Source: Phocaeicola vulgatus (GTDB lineage Bacteria > Bacteroidota > Bacteroidia > Bacteroidales > Tannerellaceae). Taken from it: a stretch of 64,000 bases of DNA. Of this stretch, positions 10,741-18,673 are shown in pieces (positions within the stretch are counted from its first letter, which is position 1; each line of letters begins with the position of its first letter). The translations under genes were made by a program, and so were the position numbers. The stretch is from NCBI GenBank assembly GCA_022009975.1, contig CP091733.1, positions 2,152,501 to 2,216,500 of the forward strand. The letters run 5' to 3'. Under the pieces are notes generated by a model. The model was not told the DNA's origin and ran no database searches. It was given only the letters and a program-made list of their open reading frames with translations.

Positions 10741-10879
10741 AACTTTGATAGCCCTTAACAGTTAGTAATATTTGACCAAAATATAGGAGAATATAACCTT
10801 TTTTATTCCGTGGATTAGGACAATCGCATCGCTTTTCAAGGTTAATAGTTTTATTACCACACAATTACATATCCTATTC
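10741..10879. repeat. Conserved upstream segment, copy 1 (pairs with 14051-14193)
   Basis: Begins AACTTTGATAGCCCTTAACA, continues GTTAGTAATATTTGACC, and ends ATTACATATCCTATTC. The same order of words, with about two thirds identity by eye, occurs at 14051-14193. It lies upstream of the DUF805 gene on the minus strand. It may be a shared regulatory region or the trace of a duplication. Confidence 0.65.
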
Positions 10880-10913
10880 GGACCAACGGTCACGACTTTG
10901 GGAAAACAAAAGA

Positions 10914-10960
10914 AGATGGCATACAAGGGAATGATTATCAACCGCCTTCGTATGCCATCT
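10914..10960 (-). terminator. Terminator downstream of the fimbrillin-like operon
   Basis: Perfect 11-bp arms AGATGGCATAC (10914-10924) and GTATGCCATCT (10950-10960). Read on the minus strand, the second arm is followed by TCTTTTGTTTTCC. It lies 60 bases past the stop of the gene at 11022. Confidence 0.7.
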
Positions 10961-11021
10961 CGCTTATTTATATATAGTTACGGTATATTCCCTATTCAAG
11001 AGGGTAATGGATGGTATAACA

Positions 11022-12564
11022 TCATTTAGATGCATAAATAAAAAAGTCTCCAATTTTCGTTGGATCACTTACTAGCTTAAAACTAATTTCAGCCGTAACA
11101 GCACTAGAATGCTTATTTTTAACCGTAATCTGATATACATCTAAAAATAGTTGCGATTCTGAGGACTTCATACTCTTGATTTCAATAGCATCAAATATGT
11201 CTTCATCTTTCTTTACTTGAATAAAATATTTAATCCTCCCACCTGTCGTTTTACTACCTATAGCCTTCCATTCACCTCCATACTTAATCTTAAGATACAG
11301 AACGTCTCCTTTTTTCACATCATCGTAATGATAGCCAATGGGTTTATACTCACCGTTAATATGTTTTGCAATGTACAACTGCAACCTGTTTTCAAAATTA
11401 GCATCCGTCACTTCAAATTCATATCTGCTTTTCTCTAACTCATAATAAGAAGGAAGTTTAATATTCAAGAAGGTAGAACCTTTACTACTAGCACCCAAAA
11501 TGATGCCATTTTTATCTATGGTACTGTAAGGAAAGAGTATGTTGCTATCATCAACCGTAAATTTGGCTTCATCAGAACCGGAAAACTTAATTTCTTTTCC
11601 ATCTTCACCGAAAATTTTAACAACTATTGCGTCTGTGCGTCGTTCCAGGTTAAACTTTGGAGGTAATACTTTATAAGAACCATCATTCGTCTTATATTTG
11701 ACCACTGCCCTCTTGATTTCATTTCCATCTACATACTTTCGCCACATACTTGCCTCTGAGCCAAACGGCCCCTTTATCGTAACTTTCTGCCCAGGATTCA
11801 AGCCCTTAGAAATAATCCCGCGCGTATATTGTGGTCTTACTTTTGTTAGCAATACAAAATGTATTATAGGTTGTGCCAAAAATACCCCAAGCCGTCAGTT
11901 TTTTGGTAGATGAATCATATTTATATGATGGATCATCAAAACCTCCAAACATGGGATCCCATCCCGGATCTAAGAATTGTGTTAAAGCAATCCAAGGTTG
12001 CACATATGCACCATAATCCGTTTTTTGAACTAAAGTCCAACCTGGTTCCACATCCTCTACAACTAATTTAGAAACCACGCGCTCGTTCAAATTTATAGTA
12101 AACACAAGTTTATCGCCAGCCCATTCATACTTGCCTTTTTTTGTACAGACAACATCTCCATGCGTTTCACCTTTAATCTTGCCACCTTTTCGCGTCCAAT
12201 TCTTGCCTTCGGTGCAATAGATAGCTGTCAGCGTGCCCGATGAGGCAGAGAACGAATTATTTAAATCGCCACCCAGCCATGAGTCAAAACGCCATTCACC
12301 CGCACCTTTATAGGTCAGCGTAAATGAATTGTCCTCCGAACCGACGCACATATAAATAATGTCACCATACTCCCAAGAACCGCCATCAGTCAGCTTGGTG
12401 GCAGGTTTTTCACCTTCATAGCCCGATAGTGTCGCATTGACCTCTATCTTCACCTTTGAAAAGTCTCTCGGCTGATCCTTTTCCAACTCGTCTGCCGTAC
12501 AACCAAACAACATGCCCGCAAACAGACAAGCCAAAATACTGTATATATAATATATCTTCTTCAT
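11022..12564 (-). CDS. Fimbrillin-like surface lipoprotein (one frameshift)
   Basis: About 510 residues if the frame is joined. It starts MKKIYYIYSILACLFAG with the lipobox LFGC (Cys 22) followed by acidic residues. The mature part has KPATKLTDGGSWEYGDIIYM, resembling the TRAT/W..GD.I pattern of fimbrillin and other Mfa-like proteins; this family call is an inference. The frame breaks near 11817-11824: one frame ends TTIYARDYF and the other continues RGIISKGLNPGQKV. Removing one G from a GGG run would join them. It lies 22 bases after the Big_2 lipoprotein gene in the same operon, which suggests the two products are displayed together on the surface. Which protein it truly belongs with is not certain. 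Confidence 0.6.
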
Positions 12565-12585
12565 AACACGTTCGTTTTTATTCTG

Positions 12586-14011
12586 TTACCATCTTCCTAT
12601 ATCTTCATAACCCTCAGCAGAAATATTATCTTCGGGTTTCTCAACTGTCACCACACATGAAGCTGTCTTGTTGCCATCCTCGGTTGTTACCGTAATGATT
12701 GCCGTGCCTGATTTTAAAGCACCGACCAAGCCGCTCTGGTCCACATCCGCCACACTACTGTCGCTCGATTCCCACTTCACGTTCTGGTTCGTTGCATCCG
12801 CAGGGGAAATAGTCGCTTTAAGCTGGAAAGCCTCTTTCACTTTCATCGACAAGGAAGTCCTGTTCAGCGTAACGCCTGCAACGGCAACCTTATCTGCCTT
12901 CACCGTTACCGTACAAGTAGCCGTCTTGTTGCCATCCTCGGTCGTTACCGTGATGGTCGCCGTGCCCGCCTTGACAGCAACAACCAAACCCTCTTGGTCC
13001 ACATCTGCCACGTTGCTGTTGCTTGATTTCCATGTCACATTCTGGTTCGTTGCGTTAATAGGAGAAACGGTAGCTTTAAGCTGGTAAGAATCCCCTTCGG
13101 TCAACGACAGAGAAGTCGAATTCAACTTCACACCTATTACTGCCACCTTGTCCTCTTTCACAGTAATGGCACAAGTGGCTGTTTCTTGCCATCTTCCGTC
13201 GTTACCGTGATGGTTGCTTTGCCTGCTTTGACAGCAGCGACCAAACCCTCTTGGTCCACATCTGCCACGTTACTGTCGCTCGATTTCCATGTCACCTTCT
13301 GGTTGGTCGCATCTTTCGGGGAAATGGTTGCCACAAGCTTAAACGAACCACCGACTGTCATCGAAAGCTCCGTCTTGTTCAGCGTCACGCCCGTTACTGC
13401 CACCTTGTCCTCTTTTACAGTAATGGTACAAGTGGCTGTTTCTTGCCATCTTCCGTCGTTACCGTAATCTTCGCCACGCCAGCCTTGACCGCAGTCACCT
13501 TGCCGTTCTCATCGACCGTGGCGATATCCGTCTTGTCAGATTTCCAAGCCACCTTCTTGTTGGTTGCACCTTCCGGAGTGACTGTTGCCACCAAAGTCAC
13601 CGTGCCGCCAACCGCCAATGTATGATCCGTCTTATCCAACTTCACTCCCGTCACAGCCACCTTTTCCGCCTTGACCGTCACCTTACAAGTAGCCGTTTTA
13701 CCGCCATCCTCACTCTTGACCGTCACCAGTGCCTCGCCCGCCTTATGCGCAGTCACGACACCTTGCCCGTCAACAGAAGCGACATCCGTCTTGTTGGAAC
13801 TCCAAGTCACCCGTTTATTCGTAGCATTTTCCGGTGCGACGACCACCTTCAAAGTCTCCTTCGCACCCACCATCAGCGATACTTCTTTCACATTCAATGT
13901 AACTCCCGTCACTTTCACGACCTGCGGAGTCACAGGGGAATCATCGTCGGAACAAGCCATCACAAAAAAGGCAAGTCCGAGGAATGCAATAAGTTTCATT
14001 AATTTTCTCAT
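12586..14011 (-). CDS. Lipoprotein with five Big_2 (Ig-like) repeats (two frameshifts)
   Basis: About 475 residues when joined. The start MRKLMKLIAF is chosen because AAAGGAGA lies 6 bases before this ATG at 14011; the alternative ATG at 14029 overlaps that site. The lipid Cys is residue 20 (FVMAC). Five bacterial Ig-like group 2 domains of about 84 residues follow, each with V.GV.L....LS...G....L.A...P..ATN..V.W.S and a closing AG.A.ITVTTEDG. The frame breaks twice, at 13182-13184 and 13439-13441, each time in the same words (GGCAAGAAACAGCC), so repeats three and two both end in the out-of-frame KKQPLVPLL. A -7-like TAACTTTG is at 14051-14044. A likely surface adhesion or spacer protein. Confidence 0.78.
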
Positions 14012-14050
14012 ACGGTTATCTCCTTTCATACGTTAATTTAGGGCAAAGTT

Positions 14051-14193
14051 AACTTTAATACAACTTAACAGTTAGTAATATCCAACCAAATAACAGGAAA
14101 AAAACAAACATTTTTCATTTCAAAGAATAGGATTATTTTATCACTTTTTAAAGATTAACCCATTTATTACCATATAATTATCAATCCTATTCT
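14051..14193. repeat. Conserved upstream segment, copy 2 (pairs with 10741-10879)
   Basis: Begins AACTTTAATACAACTTAACA, continues GTTAGTAATATCCAACCAAA, and ends ATTATCAATCCTATTC. It contains an inverted repeat GAATAGGAT (14126-14134) / ATCCTATTC (14184-14192). It sits directly upstream of the Big_2 lipoprotein operon. Confidence 0.65.
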
Positions 14194-14326
14194 TTTTTCA
14201 TCCGGGCAACACTATTTTCAGCAGCCAACGATACTTTTAATCGGATAACGACATTTTAGCTTCTCACAATAATGATATTTTAGCTTCTCACTTAGGTGAA
14301 AAGGTAAATTATCGGATACATAAACA

Positions 14327-14394
14327 CCATTCGGTGAATATTCACCGTATTCACCGAAAAATATCGGTGAATAATTTGCCTAATCACCGAATGG
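14327..14394. repeat. Nested CACCGA/TCGGTG inverted repeat
   Basis: Outer arms CCATTCGGTGA (14327-14337) and TCACCGAATGG (14384-14394) are perfectly complementary. Inside are ATTCACCG, TATTCACCGA and TATCGGTGAATA, so five copies of the word TCACCG or its complement fall within 68 bases. It lies between the PemK-like toxin stop and the Big_2 operon. No gene is seen in 14030-14500. Confidence 0.7.
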
Positions 14395-14412
14395 TAGCTA
14401 TTAAGGAAAGCC

Positions 14413-14498
14413 GAAGAAGGTGGGCGTAGTACAAACTATGTCTTGATAGAAAATCCTTAGAGTCTGCGATTGATGTGCGATCCCTAATTTAATCCGGA
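14413..14498. repeat. 86-bp direct repeat, left copy
   Basis: Begins GAAGAAGGTGGGCGTAGTAC and ends CCTAATTTAATCCGGA. It is nearly identical to 17092-17177 (differences only near GTGCGATC versus GTGCAGTT). The two copies, in the same orientation, bound a 2.6-kb stretch with the toxin-antitoxin pair and the acyltransferase. Confidence 0.85.
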
Positions 14499-14502
14499 GC
14501 CT

Positions 14503-14958
14503 CTAAATAATTCCGAAATCTTTCAGTTGTTTTCTGTTGATTGTTGGACTCTCTTTTACTGTATCTATGATAAGTCTCATCACCTCTGTATCAGAGATTT
14601 CACCTCTGTAAGTATCCTTGCTAAACTTTGTCCTTTTAGCAACAATGATTTTAGAGCAATTTACGAATGAATTATGTTGTAGGAAAGGACATTGTTTAAC
14701 AGTTATAGGCAACTGGTAGTCTGTTACGGTAGATGGTAAATTATAGTTTATTTTAGAATTTATCACCAAGCCTCCTATCACATTTCCTTCTTTGTCAAAT
14801 CCAAGAACGATGAAGAATTTATTGCGTGAGGCATCATCGTTCTTGGGCGTTATGCCATTAGAAGGGTCAAGATTCAGCAAATAGACATCACCAACATTAA
14901 TACTTGATTGTGCAAGTTCATTTGCCGCATTTCCAAGTAAATCACCTATATTTGTCAT
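14503..14958 (-). CDS. PemK/MazF-like toxin paired with a Panacea antitoxin
   Basis: 151 residues. The segment INVGDVYLLNLDPSNGITPK followed by NKFFIVLGFDKEGNVIGGLVINSK has the layout of PemK/MazF-type ribonuclease toxins (G-D-V-Y...P..G, then a beta strand ending in a central N-S pair). The family call is by pattern and is not certain; catalytic residues cannot be assigned by eye. Its ATG overlaps the stop of the upstream Panacea gene by 4 bases, so the two are co-translated. By analogy with known Panacea-toxin pairs, the product would be a growth-inhibiting enzyme neutralised by its neighbour. Confidence 0.55.
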   Translation of the reverse strand: MTNIGDLLGNAANELAQSSINVGDVYLLNLDPSNGITPKNDDASRNKFFIVLGFDKEGNVIGGLVINSKINYNLPSTVTDYQLPITVKQCPFLQHNSFVNCSKIIVAKRTKFSKDTYRGEISDTEVMRLIIDTVKESPTINRKQLKDFGII

Positions 14959-15502
14959 GTCAAAGCCGCTTCTATAGCAAGGTTTTCCTTTATATATTCT
15001 ATCATGTCTTCAGATGCCATCGCATCTTTAGCTATGCCGACAATGCTCATGACTTTACGTCCCGGTTGCTTATAGGCACGACTCCACTCTTCGCCATGCG
15101 ATTTTGCACGTAACACCCCATAAGGGAGATTCCCGTTTTCTGCTATAGAGTGGTCTAACGCTTCAATATCTGCTTTTGAAAGATAATCAGAGTCAGCATT
15201 GCGCTTTGCTTCCAACATATAATAAGCGTCATCTGCACCTTTCGATACAGTCTTTTCAAGCATATCTTTCAACTCTTTATCGCAATGAGCGTCTCTTTTA
15301 CACAATCATATAAGATTGAAGGAACAGGACCATCAGGCAATGCACAGAACTCGTCAGAAACCATAGGAAATCCGTATTTTGCCAAATGTGCACTATTGGC
15401 AAAATATATAATCTTGAACATGTGGTAATAATCCAATCCCTTTGTCTTATTCAAGATGTAAAGAATAATCTCTATAAGTTTTTGCTTGTCAAACTGTGTC
15501 AT
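14955..15502 (-). CDS. Panacea (DUF4065/SocA-like) antitoxin, one frameshift
   Basis: About 180 residues if joined. The first frame holds the Panacea core: KLIEIILYILNKTKGLDYYH, then KIIYFANSAHLAKYG and ALPDGPVPSILYDCVK. The second frame carries the typical C-terminal LSKADIEALDHSIAENG. One A appears to be missing from the T-run at 15296-15299, so the first frame ends KETLIAIKS. The start MTQFDKQKL at 15502 is chosen because it has GGGGA upstream and lies 20 bases after a -7 box; longer frames to 15595 would overlap the promoter. Panacea domains are established as antitoxins that pair with many different toxins; here the partner is the PemK-like gene downstream. Confidence 0.7.
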
Positions 15503-15521
15503 ATTAATCCCCTTTGAATTA

Positions 15522-15529
15522 CAAAGATA
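15522..15529 (-). promoter_or_regulatory. -7 box of the Panacea/toxin operon
   Basis: TATCTTTG on the minus strand. The -33 region reads only GTTG at about the right distance. Transcription would start near 15515, giving a leader of about 13 bases and supporting the ATG at 15502. Confidence 0.5.
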
Positions 15530-15853
15530 ATCCATATACGCTATATAACAACCTGTTAGCTTCCTTTTAACTGATTCAACGTCCATATTTAACACGATAT
15601 TAACACTTCATTTGTGTTATCATATAAACATTTGGCGGAACAAATACTACTTTTCTTGCAGATAAAGACTTGATACACTATTGCAAATTTCTATCTTCTC
15701 TTGAATTTATCAAGAAACACTTGGAAAGCAAGGAAGAGAAAGAGATAGACATAGGTCATAAACGGCAAATTTACTTTACGCTTCGCTAAGTGACCGTTGG
15801 AAGAATCCCCACAAACCCCTATCTTTGCAACATTAAATATATAAAAGAAAGAA

Positions 15854-16984
15854 ATGGCATTCACCGATTCCAAACCCCATTACGCCCTACTCGACGGACT
15901 ACGAGGCGTTGCAGCCCTCCTCGTCGTATGGTACCACGTATTCGAAGGCTACCAATTTGCTGGCAACAAGCCCGTCATCGACTTCATCAACCACGGATAC
16001 TTAGCCGTAGACTTCTTCTTCATGCTCTCCGGGTTTGTCATCGGCTACGCCTACGACGACCGCTGGGGCAAATCCCTCACGACAAGCAAATTCTTCCGCC
16101 GTCGTCTCATCCGCCTTCATCCCATGGTCATGATGGGCGCACTCATCGGAGCCATCTCCTTCCTGCTTACAGGCATGGAACGCTGGGACAGCAGCCACTC
16201 CACGCTACTCCTCACCCTCATAGCCCTCATCTGTTTATGGCTCATGATTCCCGCACTACCAGGAATGCCCCGAGAAGTACGAGGCAACGGAGAGATGTTT
16301 CCCCTCAACGGTCCCTGCTGGTCCCTCTTCTTTGAATACATTGGCAATATACTCTACGCCCTTATCATACGCCGTCTCAGCACATGCACCTTGGCATGGC
16401 TCACGGCTCTACTTTGCGGCACCCTCACCTGGTTCACTGTCACCGACCAATCAGGCTACGGATCCATCGGAGTAGGTTGGACAATCGACACTACCAACCT
16501 CCTTGGCGGCACATTACGAATGCTCTGTCCCCTCACGATAGGCCTATTCATGTCCCGCATATACAAACCTATAAAGAATGTACGCGGAGCATTCTGGACC
16601 TGCGCCATCCTCCTGCTCCTCCTCTTCCACGTTCCCTTTATAGATAGCGGATCCACACTAAGCCATAACGGAATCTTCGAGGCTATCTGCATCATCTGCG
16701 TGTTCCCCGCCATCATCTGGTTTGCTGCCTCAGGCAAAACCACAGACAAAGCCTCCACCCGCGTCTGCAACTTCTTAGGTGATATCTCTTACCCTCTCTA
16801 TATCGTACATTATCCCCTAATGTACGCCTTCTACTTGTGGCTCATAAAGGTCCAGCTCTACACATTCGCAGAGACATGGCCATTAGCATTAGCCACCGTA
16901 GCTTGCAGCATCTGCATAGCATGGCTATGCCTCAGATTCTACGACGAACCAATAAGAAGAAAACTAAAACACTTTGCCAAATAA
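15854..16984 (+). CDS. Acyltransferase family 3 (OafA-like) membrane protein
   Basis: 376 residues with about ten hydrophobic segments. The N-terminus, HYALLDGLRGVAALLVVWYH, carries the LDGLRG..A..V...H signature of acyltransferase 3 enzymes, which O-acetylate surface sugars in the inner membrane. DFFFMLSGFVIGYAYDDRW and FFRRRLIRLHPM follow, as in the family. It starts at an ATG 12 bases after AAAGAAAG. It stands alone between the two 86-bp repeats, transcribed opposite to the toxin-antitoxin genes. Substrate unknown. Confidence 0.9.
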   Translation: MAFTDSKPHYALLDGLRGVAALLVVWYHVFEGYQFAGNKPVIDFINHGYLAVDFFFMLSGFVIGYAYDDRWGKSLTTSKFFRRRLIRLHPMVMMGALIGAISFLLTGMERWDSSHSTLLLTLIALICLWLMIPALPGMPREVRGNGEMFPLNGPCWSLFFEYIGNILYALIIRRLSTCTLAWLTALLCGTLTWFTVTDQSGYGSIGVGWTIDTTNLLGGTLRMLCPLTIGLFMSRIYKPIKNVRGAFWTCAILLLLLFHVPFIDSGSTLSHNGIFEAICIICVFPAIIWFAASGKTTDKASTRVCNFLGDISYPLYIVHYPLMYAFYLWLIKVQLYTFAETWPLALATVACSICIAWLCLRFYDEPIRRKLKHFAK

Positions 16985-17050
16985 CAGAAGAAGAGAAGAA
17001 GGCTAAGCGAAGCGGAAGCCGGTGTGGAAGAAGGATTTTGAGAAAGCCCC
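16983..17050 (-). repeat. Fragment of the G+C-rich dispersed repeat family
   Basis: GGCTAAGCGAAGCGGAAGCC and the following GGTGTGGAAGAAG are the reverse complement of 2873-2912, just beyond repeat copy 1. Together with the 86-bp repeat it fills the gap between the acyltransferase and Fic genes; nothing else is seen there apart from the Fic promoter. Confidence 0.6.
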
Positions 17051-17091
17051 GTCAATCGGATACTGCGCATCACAAGGGGTGTATTATTACG

Positions 17092-17177
17092 GAAGAAGGT
17101 GGGCGTAGTACAAACTATGTCTTGATAGAAAATCCTTAGAGTCTGCGATTGATGTGCAGTTCCTAATTTAATCCGGA
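17092..17177. repeat. 86-bp direct repeat, right copy
   Basis: Right-hand copy of the repeat at 14413-14498, same orientation, with only a few mismatches. Its sequence does not match a tRNA or rRNA that I recognise. Confidence 0.85.
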
Positions 17178-17246
17178 AACACAGGTCAATGCAATCAGAT
17201 GTTTCACCTAAAATCATCGCATTTTTTGCAACATTACCTGACTCAA

Positions 17247-17278
17247 CTTGGTGATACGACAATAATCGACTATATTTG
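17247..17278 (+). promoter_or_regulatory. Promoter of the Fic gene
   Basis: -33 CTTG (17247-17250), 20-base spacer, -7 TATATTTG (17271-17278). Start of transcription expected near 17285, 50 bases before the Fic ATG. Confidence 0.5.
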
Positions 17279-17334
17279 CCGCAAATATTGCGACGTTATC
17301 CATCGCTTAATGACGCATCAAATAGGATTGGAGT

Positions 17335-18621
17335 ATGTATATACACGAAAGAGACAATTGGACTGCATTCCGCTGGGATGCAACTGGACTGACGGCTCTT
17401 CTTGAAGAAGTGAACCGTAAGCAAGGTTTGTTATATGGCAGGCTTGCCTCGCTTGGCTTTGATAGCAAATTAAAAGCGATGGCGGAAAATCTGACGTATG
17501 ATGTAGTTTATTCGTCAGAAATAGAAGGAATACGATTGAATGTGGACGAAGTACGCTCATCCATTGCCCGGAAATTGGGTATAGAAAATATCAAACAGAC
17601 AGCACCATCGCATTACATAGATTCTGTTGTGGCAGTCATGCTTGATGCCGTAAACCATTATGACCAGCTATTGACGAAAGAAAAAATATGTGCATGGCAA
17701 GCAGCATTCTTCCCGACTGGTTTCAGCGAGGGTTCGCAGATTGAAGTCGGACAATATCGTACAAACGAGGAACATATCGTTTCCGGGATGTTCGGTCGTG
17801 AGAAAATCCACTATGTAGCCCCATCTCCTGGACGTGTGGATGAAGAAATGGCAGATTTTCTTGATTGGTTCAACAACCATGATAATATAAATTCTGTTAT
17901 ACGGTCAGCCATTGCACATTTCTGGTTTGTAAGTATCCATCCATTTGAAGACGGCAACGGACGCTTGGCACGCATACTTTCTGATATGCTGTTGGCTCGT
18001 GCAGACAAGAGTGAGTTCAGATTTTACAATATTTCCTCGCAAATAAATAAAGATAAAAAACGCTATTACGATATTTTGGAAAAGGCTCAACATGGCGATG
18101 GTGACATTACAGAATGGATATGCTGGTATGCCAATACATTGTCGCTTGCACTTGACGAAGCGGAGAATATCGTCAGTACCATTTTAAACAAAAGTTTCTT
18201 TTGGCAAAAGGCTTCTTCTATACCACTTAGCCAAAGACAGACCGATATGCTGAACTTGTTCTTAGATGGCTATGAAGCAAAGATAACCTCCAAAACATGG
18301 GCATCATTGGCCAAATGTTCCAAAGACACAGCCATACGAGATATCCAAGATCTTGTGGATAAAGAAATTCTTCGAGAAGATATTCCCGGAGCCAAACGAC
18401 CGAGTTATTCCATTATATATGACCCAGAGGACATTACTTCCTTTTTTTCTGAAGTCACCATCGAGCAACAAAACGGAAATCAATACATCAAAGGTCTCTA
18501 CAAAGGAAAGCAACAAGTGTGCGAAAGAATTTTACCAATTGATGCAGAGCGGTATGAGAAAGGTGAACTTCCATTGGAGAACCTGCTTGCCAAGTATTGC
18601 TCATATCTGAGGATAAGCTAA
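17335..18621 (+). CDS. Fic family protein (adenylyltransferase, class II autoinhibited)
   Basis: 428 residues. The catalytic Fic motif HPFEDGNGRLAR starts at His 202. An N-terminal inhibitory helix carries SSEIEG (60-65), fitting the [S/T]xxxE[G/N] rule with Glu 64, so the enzyme is expected to be held inactive by its own helix. A DUF4172-type N-terminus (DNWTAFRWD, LLYGRLASLGF) precedes it, and a C-terminal winged-helix-like region (KTWASLAKCSKDTAIRDIQDLV) follows. Fic proteins usually transfer AMP to a protein target; the target here is unknown. It lies tail to tail with a type II restriction-modification pair and could be a stress or toxin-like component, but no partner gene is seen. Confidence 0.93.
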   Translation: MYIHERDNWTAFRWDATGLTALLEEVNRKQGLLYGRLASLGFDSKLKAMAENLTYDVVYSSEIEGIRLNVDEVRSSIARKLGIENIKQTAPSHYIDSVVAVMLDAVNHYDQLLTKEKICAWQAAFFPTGFSEGSQIEVGQYRTNEEHIVSGMFGREKIHYVAPSPGRVDEEMADFLDWFNNHDNINSVIRSAIAHFWFVSIHPFEDGNGRLARILSDMLLARADKSEFRFYNISSQINKDKKRYYDILEKAQHGDGDITEWICWYANTLSLALDEAENIVSTILNKSFFWQKASSIPLSQRQTDMLNLFLDGYEAKITSKTWASLAKCSKDTAIRDIQDLVDKEILREDIPGAKRPSYSIIYDPEDITSFFSEVTIEQQNGNQYIKGLYKGKQQVCERILPIDAERYEKGELPLENLLAKYCSYLRIS

Positions 18622-18673
18622 GGAAAATACATATTAAGATGTAAACCGCCAAGCCAAAAGTAAGGGACATACA

